DNA of 64,000 bases, taken from Parietaria judaica. Taxonomy: Eukaryota > Streptophyta > Magnoliopsida > Rosales > Urticaceae. Numbering within the stretch: the first letter of the stretch is position 1; every line of letters begins with the position of its first letter. A model generated the notes under the pieces. That model saw only the letters and a list, made by a program, of their open reading frames with translations, was not told the origin of the DNA and searched no databases. Where the stretch lies: assembly GCA_954871525.1 (NCBI GenBank), contig OX940868.1, forward strand, positions 29,569,056 to 29,633,055, given 5' to 3'. Below, one piece after another: positions 49,373 through 60,658 of this stretch. The position numbers and the translations under genes are program-made.

Positions 49373-50149
49373 AAAAATTAATATAAAGATTTAAGTGTAA
49401 CAAAAATGTCGGTGTTAAGGACTTTCACCGCTATAATATTATCTTTGGTTAGCACTAAATCAAGATAAGCTAGGTTCCTTCCTTATATATTTAAACCATT
49501 TTAGGGTCTTATTAACATGTAATTAATTATTAGGGTATTTCTAAAATAGTTTTCGGTGTTAGGACTTTGAGATTACATATTAGAACTATCAATGTGGTAT
49601 CTTATTGTGAACTTGAGGAGAAATTCATATTTAAATTAAAAAACGGGTTTTATCTGGGCTTAAATTAAAATACTATTTTATTTAAAAAAAAAAACGTACC
49701 GGGGAAACATGCTTATCCGGCTTAGAAATTTCAACAACGAATACCGTTTTTAATTTTAAAAAAAAATCAATAAATTATGAACCGGGTTTTGGATCCACTT
49801 CTCGTTGCTATAGAGAAGAGTAACATGTAGGGTGTAGGCTAATAGTATTATATAGAAACCTCTTATTATTGGTGTCCCCATAGACTAGAAAGCAAACAAG
49901 TCTTGTAGGCATATGCTGTGATCCTCCAATACCCTATCTCTAACCTTACCACAAAGGGTAGTCTCTAGTCTCTACTCTCTAGTCCAGACATACAAAATCC
50001 TTTGTTGCTTTTAGCCCACTAGGATTTTGGCTGTCAAATTGTCTCCTTATTCAAGTCACTTTTTCTTCCCATGCGAGACTACTACATAATGGACCACATA
50101 GAGACAAAACTAATATGTTCTCATTAGGACGTATATGCTTTTATATATA
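49373..50149. other. Distal upstream region of the first germin-like gene
   Basis: It contains, at about 50026-50098, a block similar to 55275-55350 in front of the second germin-like gene (GGCTGTCAAATTGTCTCCTT, CTTCCCATGCG, GGACCAC). No gene is seen. Confidence 0.55.
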
Positions 50150-50800
50150 TATATATTTATACGTGTTGATAGAATATAGATTAGTACCCTAATCAAAATT
50201 AATTAGCATCATAACAACCTAGTCTAACCCTTGCTCATCTCATACGCTAACTAAAGTTATGTGAAATTAAGCTCGACCTACTTGAGTTTACCGAGGTGAG
50301 GAGCAACTAGGTCGATCATGTCACGTCAATTTAGTCACGACAATCAGGTCACGAGCAAGCAAGTTATGGTGACAAGGTCGCGGTGACCAGGTTACAACAA
50401 CCATGTCGCGTGACTAAGCTCGACAAGGAACCAGGCGACGTATTTCAGAAGCACATGAAGTCGACTACACAAAAGTAGGTAGCGAGATTTGTGAGCAACA
50501 TTGAATTGAATTGGAGAATGCGGACACTTCTATTTTTGTGCGCTCACCCACAGTTTCTTTAATAATGATTTGATTGGCTATTTATTTAGTATAAGTAGCC
50601 ATGTATGTTTCTCTTTTTGTTTTTAACGTGTGTAGATGAACTCTATTTCGCAACTTTAAACATTTCAATACAAGAGGAGCAGTATTCTCTCAGTATTCAT
50701 CTTCTTCTTTTTTTCTCTTTACTTTTCAAATCTGTGTTTTAGTGCAATGACTCATTATTGAAACCAACAATCTAACGTTAGATCATATTTCACCTCGTCC
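50150..50800 (+). mobile_element. LTR-like insertion in the GLP1 upstream region
   Basis: The stretch has repeated AGGTCACG/AGGTCGCGGTGACCAGG motifs (50300-50420), then a TTTAGTATAAGTAG TATA-like site (about 50585) and a CT-rich stretch ending GAAACCAACAATC (50760-50775). This U3-R-U5-like order resembles a plant LTR. It separates two blocks that are close together in the duplicated promoter of the second germin-like gene. Termini and target duplication are not resolved. Confidence 0.4.
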
Positions 50801-51146
50801 CATTTTTGGCATACACTTTGATAATTACATATAAAGATTGTGATATTAAAACCCACTTTCTAAAATAAGTGCTACGATCAACTTCAACCGACAATAATTA
50901 TAATCTTACTTATTATAAGATCACCCCGATCCATTTTTGGCATACACTTTTGATGCTAAATATAAATGTTACTACACTTCAATCTCATATGAAATATGAA
51001 TATTGGTATATATAGAAAGAGAATATAGTGACAACAAAATACTTCCCTTGATGATAACGCAAGTGAATATAGTGAGGGACCAAACTATCCTAAAGCCCAC
51101 ATGCATTCCAATTCCATTATGTGGCTATCATTCATTCAAATATCAC

Positions 51147-51154
51147 TATATAAA
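51147..51154 (+). promoter_or_regulatory. TATA box of germin-like gene 1
   Basis: TATATAAA followed by CCCTAG lies 64 bases before the ATG at 51218. The identical TATATAAACCCTAG stands before the second gene. Confidence 0.8.
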
Positions 51155-51217
51155 CCCTAGCCACACCGCTCAATTAGCACATCAACTCCAAAACCCTAGC
51201 CCCTCCCACTAATCAAG

Positions 51218-51847
51218 ATGCTCCACGTCACCCTCCTCCTCCTCCTCCTCGCCCTCTCTTCCTCCGTCTACGCGGCCGACTTCTGCGTGGCGGACCTCAA
51301 GGCCCCTGCGACCCCGTCCGGCTACCATTGCACTGACCCCGCGAAGCTCACTGTCGATGACTTCGTCCACTCCGGCCTCAATGTTGCCGGCAACACCTCC
51401 AACATCATCAATGCTGCCGTGACGCCTGCCTTCGTCGCCCAATTCCCCGCCCTCAACGGGCTGGGCCTGTCTGCTCTGCGCCTGGACTTTGCCGCCAATG
51501 GCGTCGTCCCCTTCCACACGCACCCGGCAGCCAACGAGCTCCTCATTGTGCTGCACGGCCGCATCACCGCCGGATTCATCTCATCGGCGAACAAGGTCTA
51601 CGTGAAGAAGCTCAAGAAGGGTGACACCATGGTGTTTCCTCAAGGGCTTCTCCATTTCCAGCTTAACGACCATAATAAACAAAGCGCGAGTGCCTTCGTG
51701 AGCTTCAACAGCCCTGACCCCGGCCTTCAGATTCTCGATTTCGCTCTCTTCGGAAACGATTTGGCCACGGAATTGGTCGTGAAGAACTCGTTCCTCGACG
51801 AGGCGACCGTGAAGAAGCTCAAGGGCGTTCTTGGCGGCTCTGGATAA
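51218..51847 (+). CDS. Germin-like protein 1 (ABP19/20-like subfamily)
   Basis: An intronless 209-residue secreted cupin. Residues 1-19 are a signal peptide ([15 protein letters not shown]). C23 and C38 are the conserved disulfide pair. N59 (NTS) is a glycosylation sequon. Germin box 1, [13 protein letters not shown] (95-107), supplies H100, H102 and E107; box 2, [16 protein letters not shown] (134-149), supplies H145. All four manganese ligands are therefore present. Germins form wall-located hexamers; family members act as superoxide dismutase or, in true germins, oxalate oxidase. The sequence FCVADLKAP...[28 protein letters not shown] places it near the peach auxin-binding ABP19/20 type, for which no enzyme activity can be assumed. 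It is a tandem duplicate of the gene at 55703 and has no intron, as usual for this subfamily. Confidence 0.96.
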   Translation: MLHVTLLLLLLALSSSVYAADFCVADLKAPATPSGYHCTDPAKLTVDDFVHSGLNVAGNTSNIINAAVTPAFVAQFPALNGLGLSALRLDFAANGVVPFHTHPAANELLIVLHGRITAGFISSANKVYVKKLKKGDTMVFPQGLLHFQLNDHNKQSASAFVSFNSPDPGLQILDFALFGNDLATELVVKNSFLDEATVKKLKGVLGGSG

Positions 51848-54421
51848 GCCTACACATGTCGTTTAATAATAACCAGCTCTTTGAGTTTTAGCATTCTTAA
51901 ATTCAATGTCCTTTGAAATTTAATTATTGGTTTTCATATATGAAGTGATCTTTAATTCCATTCTAATTATTTATTACAGTATTTGGCTATTTCTCTAAGC
52001 ATAAATAAAAACTGATGAGAGATTTTTTTACAAGCATTGCGTAATATTTTTTACTTTTTTATTTTATGAGGTGTGGGTAAATAGACATGCAAATACGCGC
52101 GCAATAACCTTATGTCCTTGTCTTGAAGGCGCTTTTTTTGTAATGTTATGATTACTATTTCATGCAGAAACTCAAATAATGTCTTTACTATACTAGAATT
52201 GTAATAACTCATGAAAAGCGAAAAAGCAGTTATGGGACCGTGCAATAATATGTCTAATTGATAAATATAGATACATTATGTATGTACCTTATTATTTTCA
52301 CTAAAAAGGCAATTATGTCCCATGATTGAGATCTTTTTTCTCGAACTTCCACTTAATATATTAGCAACTAATAGTTGACATTTAGTACACTCATTTTATA
52401 TAGCCCCGTTTTATAATGAAACTTTAATTACAACTAGAATTGTGATAACGTCGGGAAAAAAATCTATGTTTGCAGTATGACTAATCATCATCTATGGTTG
52501 AATTTATGAGGGAACACCTTTCGAGTTTGGACGCAATGGATAGTATAAGTAAATCTGGCGAGGGCAGTTTTTTTTCTTTTTCTTTTTTCTTTTTTAAGAA
52601 TACGTACATTAATAAGGAGCATTAATCCTTTTTCTCCGTGTTAAACATTTTGTATTAATTTATTTATTTATTTAGAAAGCACCTCCCACGGCCAACTGCG
52701 GCTGCGAGTTCGTGCCATGGCAGTTTAGATATAAGTAGGTTGAGCATTTATAAGTGAACAAATATTATCTGCATTACTGCATTTTTTCTCTACGATTGCA
52801 TTATTAAGACTCTTATTTGGCTTATTTAGTTTCATACACAGTGAGTTTGAAAGGAAAAAAAAAGAGAGTATTTTCGGGAAAGAAAAAAAGAAGTTTGTAT
52901 TACCTCGAATGCGCGTACGAGGACTCTTGGTTGAACACGTTATATATTAAAACTCATATTTTGATTTCACATTTAATTTGGTAAAAAAAAGTATTGGAAT
53001 TATGCTGATCATCACCTATGTTTGCTGGTTTTCAAAATGTTTAATAATAATAAAAAAAAATTAATTTGATGAACTTTTTGAACTTTGGACAATAAATTGC
53101 GTACAGCTGGATCAGAAAAAGTGGCTTGATTAACGTTGCGTTACTTCACTGAATCGCTTTTTCCAATTTCCAACTCAATTGAAAGAGACAGAAGAGAATA
53201 TAATTTACCATTTTGTTTGCAATCACTCGATACTGAATTCCATTGGTAGAAGAAAATTTTGGATAAGACAGGTTGGGACTAGTTAGATGATTTTATCCAC
53301 TCAGTTTCCACACAAGAAAAAGTTGCGATGTGTCTTCTTTATGATCGTCATTAGCTGAAAGGAATTGTTGACAAAGCACAGCGGAGCAATTTGTTTCATT
53401 AGCTGTTCTTGCATTTAACGTTTCATAAACTTCAAAAGTCATATAAATGCGATATCCGGTACCGGTATATATCTTTTGAGATTTTTTTTTTGGAAGAAAC
53501 TAGTGTACATGTAGTGATACTTCGTTTACGACTTTACGTATTTTCGTAACTCACGGGCTCTATAAAATGTTTGTTCAGATTAAATAAAATGAGTAGTGGA
53601 TATGTTAAGCGTTTGTAGACTATCTTCTTGTTATTTTTTCTTTGCTCTTGTTAGTTTGTGTTTCGTGATAATCTGATTTTATACATAAGTTGATTTTATG
53701 TTACTATTTTCTTAACCTTTTCGTTTTGTTATTATACTTCTTCCTTTGTGAGCGGGAGATATATCAATAAAGTCCAGTACTCATAGGTGAGCATCAACTC
53801 TTTAAGAATATAGAAAAAAGTGCTCATTATAACTTGTGTATAGTGAAAGTATCTGAAACGAAGTATACTCTACGTAATGGATATGAGAAATAGTCACTAC
53901 TACAATTAGCTAACAATGAGACTAAGGATCAATAATATGAGCAATTTAGCGAGGGGATTAGCTAGTAGCTACTAGTAGTACGTTGTGATATAAATTAATT
54001 TATTGATAACATCTTTTTTAATATATTTTTAGAAGTAAATTAAAGCTTGAAGCCCCTAATCTAAAAATTACTGAGCTAAAATTCCAACTGATTTCGAAGC
54101 TCAAAAAACACATAGAAACAAATTAAGCTCGAAAATGATATAAATAGAAAATTATCAAGTTTTCATACTAAACCGAAAGACAAGAGTATTAAACATAAAG
54201 TTCTCTCTTGAACACTTATAATTATCATTAAAAAAAGAAAGTAAAATCAAGATGTGAAACACCACTAATAATTACATAATTAATTATAGACATTAAAATT
54301 AGCTAATACATCTGTCACTTCGTTCTTTCTTGATAAATTTTAACAACAATAAGAATATCGCCGAAAAATAAAAATAAAAATACCAAGCTAACAAGGGTGT
54401 AAATTAACCAGCAATCAATTG
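51848..54421. other. Spacer between the two germin-like genes
   Basis: No coding sequence was recognised. Short frames are AT-rich and without domains. Confidence 0.5.
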
Positions 54422-54999
54422 TAGGGGTGTAACCGGAGCGGATATCCGGTTTTTCGGAACTATCCGAATCTGGATCCGAAAATCCGGATATCCGAAAATA
54501 GATATCCGGATCCGGATCCGAAAAACCGGATATCCGGAAATCCGGATATCTGTTTTAAAACCGGATCCGGATATTATCCGGATCCGGTTTTAATTTTTTT
54601 TTTTAAAAAAGATAAAAAGTTAATTTTAACCACTAAAAAACCCGTACAAGTCTACATATTTTCCCGTTGTCCAAAAAACCAAACATTCTAATACATATTG
54701 TCACATATAATACATATAAAATTAAAATTATGAATGGGTGTCAAAGAGTAACCCTAATTAGTAACATAAAAAAATTAAATAAAAAAAAATTAAAATATTA
54801 ATATAAACCGGGTTTTAAACCGGATCCGGATATCCGGATTTTTAAATACCAAAACCCTTATCCGAATCCGATTTTAAATCCGGATCCGGATATATATATA
54901 TATATATATCCGGATTTCGGATTCGGATTCGGATTTTAAAATCGATGCGGGTGCGGATGCGGATTCAAAACCGGATTCCGGGTTTTAATTACGGCCCTA
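54422..54999. mobile_element. hAT-like non-autonomous element with dense TCCGGAT motifs
   Basis: The ends TAGGGGTGTAACCGG and (inwards) TAGGGCCGTAATTAAAACCC are flanked by a perfect 8-bp duplication ATCAATTG (54414-54421 and 55000-55007), which fixes both borders and indicates hAT. Palindromic CCGGATATCCGG/ATCCGGATCCG motifs fill both ends (54440-54590 and 54810-54975), probably the transposase-binding subterminal repeats. No coding capacity. Confidence 0.93.
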
Positions 55000-55007
55000 A
55001 TCAATTG

Positions 55008-55616
55008 CATATATATTGACATTGTATAATCTATAATAAGTATAATTTCTAGATTTTTTTTTTGAAGGCTACCGTAATTTCTAGAATTATTATAATTAGC
55101 ATTATGAAGAAAAAAAATTATCGTCGAAGCTAGCTGTTGAAGAAAAGGAATGGCCAATACAGTGTTACATCAATCTCTTTAATGTCCACATATTCACATT
55201 GCTAAAAACCCTAATTTTCTGAGAGAGACCAAACCAAGTAGCCTCACCAATTTGCTTGCCTTGCCCATGTTATGGTTTTAGCTGTCAGAATTGTCTCCTT
55301 ATGAACTCTCTTTCTCTTCCCATGTGCGGCTTCATTGGACCACTTCAACTTGCAGAAATTCCATTAATTATCATGCATGTTTTACCTTAATATTAAACGT
55401 AAAAGATTTATTCCATGCACTATTTAATTGGTGACTAAAATTCCATGCAAATCTATCACTATATACAAGAGAATAGCTACAAAAATACACTTTTGCTTAT
55501 GTGGACTCAAGTGGGTGATAAGATTGGCAACAAAAGATGCCATCAATAATGCATGTAATCACAAACTTGTGGCTCTCATACCATTCTATCTTAGCCAATG
55601 CATCCTCTCAACTTAG
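55008..55616. promoter_or_regulatory. Upstream region of germin-like gene 2
   Basis: It holds the block 55275-55350 (TAGCTGTCAGAATTGTCTCC, TTCTCTTCCCATGTGCG, TTGGACCAC) shared with 50026-50098 upstream of the first gene, and a second shared part at about 55455-55520 (CTATATACAAGAGAATAG) comparable to 51007-51070. These are probably the ancestral promoter. Confidence 0.55.
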
Positions 55617-55624
55617 TATATAAA
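55617..55624 (+). promoter_or_regulatory. TATA box of germin-like gene 2
   Basis: TATATAAA within TATATAAACCCTAG lies 79 bases before the ATG at 55703, the same core as in the first gene. Confidence 0.8.
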
Positions 55625-55702
55625 CCCTAGCTTTACACAACTTCATGCAAAAACACTAAACTGGTTAACATATACTACTTTTCAAATATCACTAATTAGC
55701 CA

Positions 55703-56332
55703 ATGAAAATGTTCCACGTCATCTTCCTCCTCGTCCTCGCCTTCTCGTCTTCCGCTTATGCGGCCGACTTCTGCGTGGCGGACCTCAAGGCTCCCGAGAC
55801 TCCCTCTGGTTTCCAGTGCACGGACCCCACCAAGCTCACGGCCGACGACTTTGCCTACTCGGGCCTTGGCGTAGCCGGTAACACGACGAACATCATCAGT
55901 GCCTCGGTAACCCCGGGCTTTGTGGCTCAGTTTCCGGCGCTCAATGGGCTGGGTCTGTCGGCGTTGCGGCTTGACTTTGCGCCGGGCGGTGTCGTGCCGT
56001 TCCACACGCACCCGGCGGCCAACGAGCTCCTCCTTGTGTTGCATGGAAGGGTTACGGCCGGGTTCATCTCGTCCGCGAACAAGGTTTACGTGAAGGTTCT
56101 GAAGAAGGGAGACATCATGGTGTTCCCTCAGGGGCTCTTGCATTTCCAGCTCAACGACCACAAGACTCACGCCTTAGCCTATGTGAGCTTCAACAGCGCC
56201 AACCCTGGCCTTCAGATCCTCGACTTCGCTCTGTTCGGCAACGATCTCGCCACCGAGTTGGTCGTGAAGAACTCGTTCCTCGACGAGGCGACGGTGAAGA
56301 AGCTCAAGGGAGTTCTGGGAGGTTCAGGCTAA
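55703..56332 (+). CDS. Germin-like protein 2 (ABP19/20-like subfamily)
   Basis: An intronless 209-residue paralogue of the gene at 51218. Signal peptide residues 1-20 ([16 protein letters not shown]), cysteines C24 and C39, sequon NTT, box 1 [13 protein letters not shown] with H101, H103 and E108, and box 2 [16 protein letters not shown] with H146 are all intact, so a metal-binding cupin is expected. It differs from its neighbour by one extra residue at the start and one fewer after LNDH; the C-terminal 40 residues are almost identical ([35 protein letters not shown] in both), which may reflect recent duplication or gene conversion. ATG 55703 was chosen; a second ATG two codons later would also leave a full signal peptide. 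Confidence 0.96.
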   Translation: MKMFHVIFLLVLAFSSSAYAADFCVADLKAPETPSGFQCTDPTKLTADDFAYSGLGVAGNTTNIISASVTPGFVAQFPALNGLGLSALRLDFAPGGVVPFHTHPAANELLLVLHGRVTAGFISSANKVYVKVLKKGDIMVFPQGLLHFQLNDHKTHALAYVSFNSANPGLQILDFALFGNDLATELVVKNSFLDEATVKKLKGVLGGSG

Positions 56333-57139
56333 GCAGTCTTTGGGATATTGCGGACTAGGGTTTCTTTCTTGTTTGTTTTCCAATTATTTTTTGGGTTATA
56401 ATTTATAGCCTTGCGTGTAGTACGTACGTTTTTCTGGCTTGTGATTTGGTTGATTGTTGTGTAACTCACACGGGCTTTATTTGCATTCTTGGATTTAATG
56501 TTATCTATATGGAACTAAACTAGCTTATTAATTTCTTTTCCATTACTTAATGAAGGAAAAGTTTCATATAAATATTAAATTTTTTTATTGTAGTGGTATA
56601 TATATTATTTATCAGTGGCAATTAGTGGATTATTATTTAGTAAAGGCTAATTATATTAGCAGTGACAGGCCAAGGATTTTACAGGGGATTTTTTTTCCCT
56701 TCCAGATCCACAGAGTACACGTACAGTAACAATTACATAAAAAATATAAAAGAGAATAGCTATCTTGTTTTACGCTTTACACTAGCTTTTCGCTCTGTAT
56801 TTACTTTGCTATCAATCAAATATACAAGTTCTTTATTATCGATCAACTCTATTCCAAATTTTCATCTCGTATCTTTATTCACCGAAGTCGGTTTTATCTC
56901 GGATAGTTAAGACCCATTATCGTATTCATCGCAAAAAGAGTGCTATCACTTTGTGACAGTTGGTCGTGATTATTCACATCAACAATTATTCAAGAAAAAA
57001 TGTTTTGGAATCGATATATTCTCGTTATGCTTATCAGCTCTAATGTTAACGTCAAATTGAAAGTGCAATTTTATAAATTAATATATAATTTAATAAAATT
57101 AATAATTGATAATTTAATACTCTTTAACAGTGGCGGAAC
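56333..57139. other. Spacer after germin-like gene 2
   Basis: The first 150 bases are the 3' region of the gene. AGTGACAGGCCAAGGATTTT (about 56662) and AGTGGCGGAACAAGGATTT (about 57130) resemble hAT end phrases and suggest decayed elements. No gene. Confidence 0.4.
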
Positions 57140-58225
57140 AAGGATTTGTCAGCTTAAGCTTGACTTAACTCGTCACACAGAGGAAGTCAGCCCTGCTCGG
57201 AAATGTAAGTTTAAGCCTGACTTGGCTCAAGTCCTAGCAGAGATTTCCCCACCAGAGCCTTCCCTAGCACAGAAGAGCCCGACCAGAGATCTTCCTAGCA
57301 GGAGTTCTCCCACCAAAGATGGGTCCGACCAGAGAAAGGACCCGACCAGGAATGCTCCTACCAGAGGTGCCCCTACCAGAAGAGCTCCTACCAGGATTGC
57401 CCCGAGCAGAACTACATCCTAGCAGGCTTGCTAGGAACATACGACCAGGAGCCAAACTTGAGGAGCAAGTTTGGAGATTTGATACGATTTGGTTTCCGAT
57501 TCTAATTAGGAAACGTGTAAATTGTAAAGATTTGATTGCGTTTATTTTAGGAAGTTTAGCTAGGGTTTAGCTTTCTAGTTTTTCCTATAAATACTAGTGT
57601 TAGTGGTCAATTTTTGTAACTCCATTATTGCATTCGATTAATCAGAGAAGCTTTTTCTCCCAAAGTTCTTCTTGTTTTCTTCTTCCTTTGTTCTTCGTGT
57701 TCTTTGGTTGCAGATCCATTAATTGGAACCAACAGGAAACGCGAGCAAGTATGCTCGAGAATTGCGAGAAAGTATGCTCGGCAATATGAGCAAGTCCGCC
57801 AGGAAGATGAGAGCAAGTATGCTCTCGAGAAGGCGCGAGCAAGTGTGCTCGGAGGAAAGCGAGCAAGCCGGCTCGTGGTCAGAGAAGCTGACCGAGCAAG
57901 AAAGGGAAACTATACCCAGAACGAAAAGCGCGTAACTTGAGGAGCAAGCAAATCAAGTCAAAGATTTGACGAGTTTATTTAGGGTAGTTTCCTGACTGTT
58001 AGCTAGGGCTTTGCCTGTGTGAGGCCTATATAAACCTAGCATTGTGTACATTGTAAAAGCGCCGAGTGTAGTCGAGTTGTACAGAGAGTCCATTAGAATT
58101 TTGAGTTATCTCATTGTATTTGCCTTCGAATTAATCAGAGAAATCTTTTCTCCCATTCGTGTTCTTGAGGTTGCTTTATTATTGTGATATTCGTGATTTT
58201 CGCAAATCCGTGTATTGGGATCCAA
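57140..58225 (+). mobile_element. Two diverged LTR-like modules in tandem
   Basis: Two stretches share the same order: ACTTGAGGAGCAAG (57458 and 57939), TTAGCTAGGG (57555 and 57998), a TATA box (CCTATAAATA near 57584, CCTATATAAA near 58024), ATTAATCAGAGAA (57638 and 58130), TTTTCTCCCA, and an end near GGAACCAACA (57726) or GGGATCCAACA (58217). This is the layout of two LTR copies of a small retroelement or a dimer. Before the first lies a 15-bp minisatellite (CCTACCAGAAGAGCT type, 57340-57410); before the second lies a hairpin minisatellite (57741-57876). No gag or pol frame is recognisable. Confidence 0.55.
57741..57876 (+). repeat. Hairpin minisatellite CGAGCAAGTATGCTCG
   Basis: Palindromic units CGAGCAAGTATGCTCG (57742), GAGAGCAAGTATGCTCTC (57809), CGAGCAAGTGTGCTCG (57836) and CGAGCAAGCCGGCTCG (57860), with partial copies between, each fold into a 5-7-bp stem with a short loop. 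The second unit has matched changes on both arms. Confidence 0.75.
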
Positions 58226-58887
58226 CAAGAATTATATCGTGGAGAAATTGAATTAAAAAAAAAATTGTCAAAAATTATCTTTGGCTTAATTAGTAACGTT
58301 TTTTTATTTATTTATAAAAGTTTAATTATGTAATTATTAGTTTCATGGTGTACGTTATTACTGTGCATCAATTGAGAGCTTACATATTCTTTTTGTTATT
58401 TTCTTACTTCAGCGCTTAACGTGCTATCTTTTTAGAATTCTTCTGTTTCAATAACCTTATGTCTCACTAATAGGGCCATAAACATTTATGTCATCAATGA
58501 CAATGCGAAGTACTTTATAATAATAAAAAAAAACAATTTTAAAGTATGAAAATAAGATATTGTAAATATGTGATTCGTATCATATTTTGTGTCTTTTTAT
58601 TTGATATAAATAAGTATACTGATAATGGGTTGATATTTTTTATTAAAAAATAAAAATGAAAAAATTAGGATAAATGCATACATTAAATATATATAGATAT
58701 ATAGATTTTTAGGAAACAAACTGTGTGATATGATAAAAATAAAATGTAAGAAAAAAATGAGAACCAAAAGTAGGAAAAATTGTATGCCATGATAAAAATA
58801 ACACCTACGAAAAAGAAACTTATTAGAAAAATAAAGAGTTGGAAAACAAAAGTCTAAAATAACAGAATAATTATATAAAAACGTGCA

Positions 58888-58920
<33 letters not shown>

Positions 58921-59145
58921 CCATAATATCACTTTTTAATGTATTCTTCAATTGTATATAAAAAACGTGCAATAGATACATTAAATATTTGTTAGCACTC
59001 AAGTGGATGAAAGTTATATATATAACTTATATAAGAAAGAGAAGAATCCTATTTTTCTATATTTTACATTTAAAAAAAAACATAATATCACTCCTTCTTC
59101 AATGGTGTATTTATTAGCACTCAAGTCGATGCAAGTTATATATAT
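58226..59145. other. AT-rich spacer, no gene seen
   Basis: TA tract at about 58888-58913. Open frames here encode low-complexity hydrophobic sequence and are not credible. Confidence 0.45.
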
Positions 59146-59716
59146 CAAGGTTTTAAATACCGCTTGCCGATTTCGTTTCGCATTTTTCGTTTTACGGATA
59201 TATCGCTTGCCGATGGGTATGCCGATGGAAAAATTGTAAAAAAAAAGAAATACCGCATGCCGATGGGATTTTCGACGGATATTCTGTAAAAAAATATTTG
59301 AGTATTTAAGCAAGATATTTATATAAGTTCAAAACTACATATTTAATAAATACAAGATATTTGTAAATTAAATATGTAGGTGACGTGTATAATATTAAGT
59401 CACTTTATTAGTTGAAGTGTATAATATTAAGTCAAATTATTATGTGAAGTGAATATGTATGTTAATTAAGTGTGTAATATTAAGTGTATAATATTATTTG
59501 AAGTGTATAATATTAAACTAAGAAAAACCCATGAAATGCCCAAAAATCACTTAAGGTTTAAGGGAATTGCCCATAGTTTCAAACAATTCATTTATACCCA
59601 TTTTAAAAATATATTGGACCATATTAACCTTGATCTTAATTATATTTATTTATTTTCGTATTTAATTATTTATTATATATTTATTTTCGAAATTAAATTA
59701 ATCATCCTTAAATTTT

Positions 59717-59822
59717 GGTTGAAAACTTCCCCTATTAATTAGGTTATCATTTAATTTTGTTATTTTGACCCAAAATTTAATATTTCTCTCTCTCTCTCTC
59801 TCTTTCCCACTATCCCTCTCAC

Positions 59823-59890
<68 letters not shown>

Positions 59891-60299
59891 GGATTGACCA
59901 CCATCGCCAGATTCGGGCCGAAAGCGCGACAACTTCGTGCGTGGCTTCGACGACCGTGGTCGCGGTTGCCGAGGAGGCGGTCGTGGCCTCCGTCGTGGTC
60001 GCCCTCCATCCCGCCTCCTTCCTCCGTCGCAGTCGCCCTCCGTCGCGCATCCTTCCTCCATTGCTCTCCGTCACGGCGCGATGATCCTTTCCACGCAATC
60101 GTAACTGTAAATTTATTTACAGTTTTCTGTATATATGTTTACAGTTTTAAGGTAATATATATTTACAGTTTAAATTTGGTTTTTGTATTGGTGGTTGAAA
60201 ACTTCCCCTATTAATTAGGTTATCATTTAATTTTGTTATTTTGACCCAAAATTTAATATTTCTCTCTCTCTCTCTCTCTTTCCCACTATCCCTCTCACT

Positions 60300-60332
<33 letters not shown>

Positions 60333-60658
60333 ATCTCTCTCTCTCTCTCTCTCGTCGGATTGACCACCATCGCCGGATTCGGGCCGAAAGCGCGACAACT
60401 TCGTGCGTGGCTTCGACGACCGTGGTCGCGGTTGCCGAGGAGGCGATCGTGGCCTCTGTCGTGGTCGCCCTCCATCGCGCCTCCTTCCTCCGTCGCAGTC
60501 GCCCTCCGTCGCGCATCCTTCCTCCATTGCTCTCCGTCACGGCGCGATGATCCTTTCCACGCAATCGTAACTGTAAATTTATTTACAGTTTTCTGTATAT
60601 ATGTTTACAGTTTTAAGGTAATATATATTTACAGTTTAAATTTGGTTTTTGTATTGGT
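59717..60658 (+). repeat. 476-bp tandem duplication with (CT)n and RGG-like frame
   Basis: Copies 59717-60192 and 60193-60658 are nearly identical and differ mainly in the length of the CT tract and a few point changes. Each holds CT repeats (first copy about 59826-59887), then about 200 bases of CpG-rich sequence in which one plus frame reads RDNFVRGFDDRGRGCRGGGRG and so on, resembling an RGG/GAR box, followed by TTTACAGTTT motifs. Confidence 0.92.

Noticed and set aside
48895..49381. 9-bp target duplication for the element at 48904-49372
   Set aside because: The flanking nonamers (ATTTTTATC and AAAAATTAA) do not match; the border is decayed.
51209..51594. Minus-strand frames opposite germin-like gene 1 (and 55682-56170 opposite gene 2)
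   Set aside because: Antisense shadows of GC-rich coding sequence; both paralogues show them for the same reason.
58597..58932. 111-codon hydrophobic minus-strand frame
   Set aside because: It is a translation of AT-rich and TA microsatellite sequence with no family features.
59698..60564. Long RERERER or SLSLSL frames
   Set aside because: They are translations of a CT microsatellite in all frames, not proteins.
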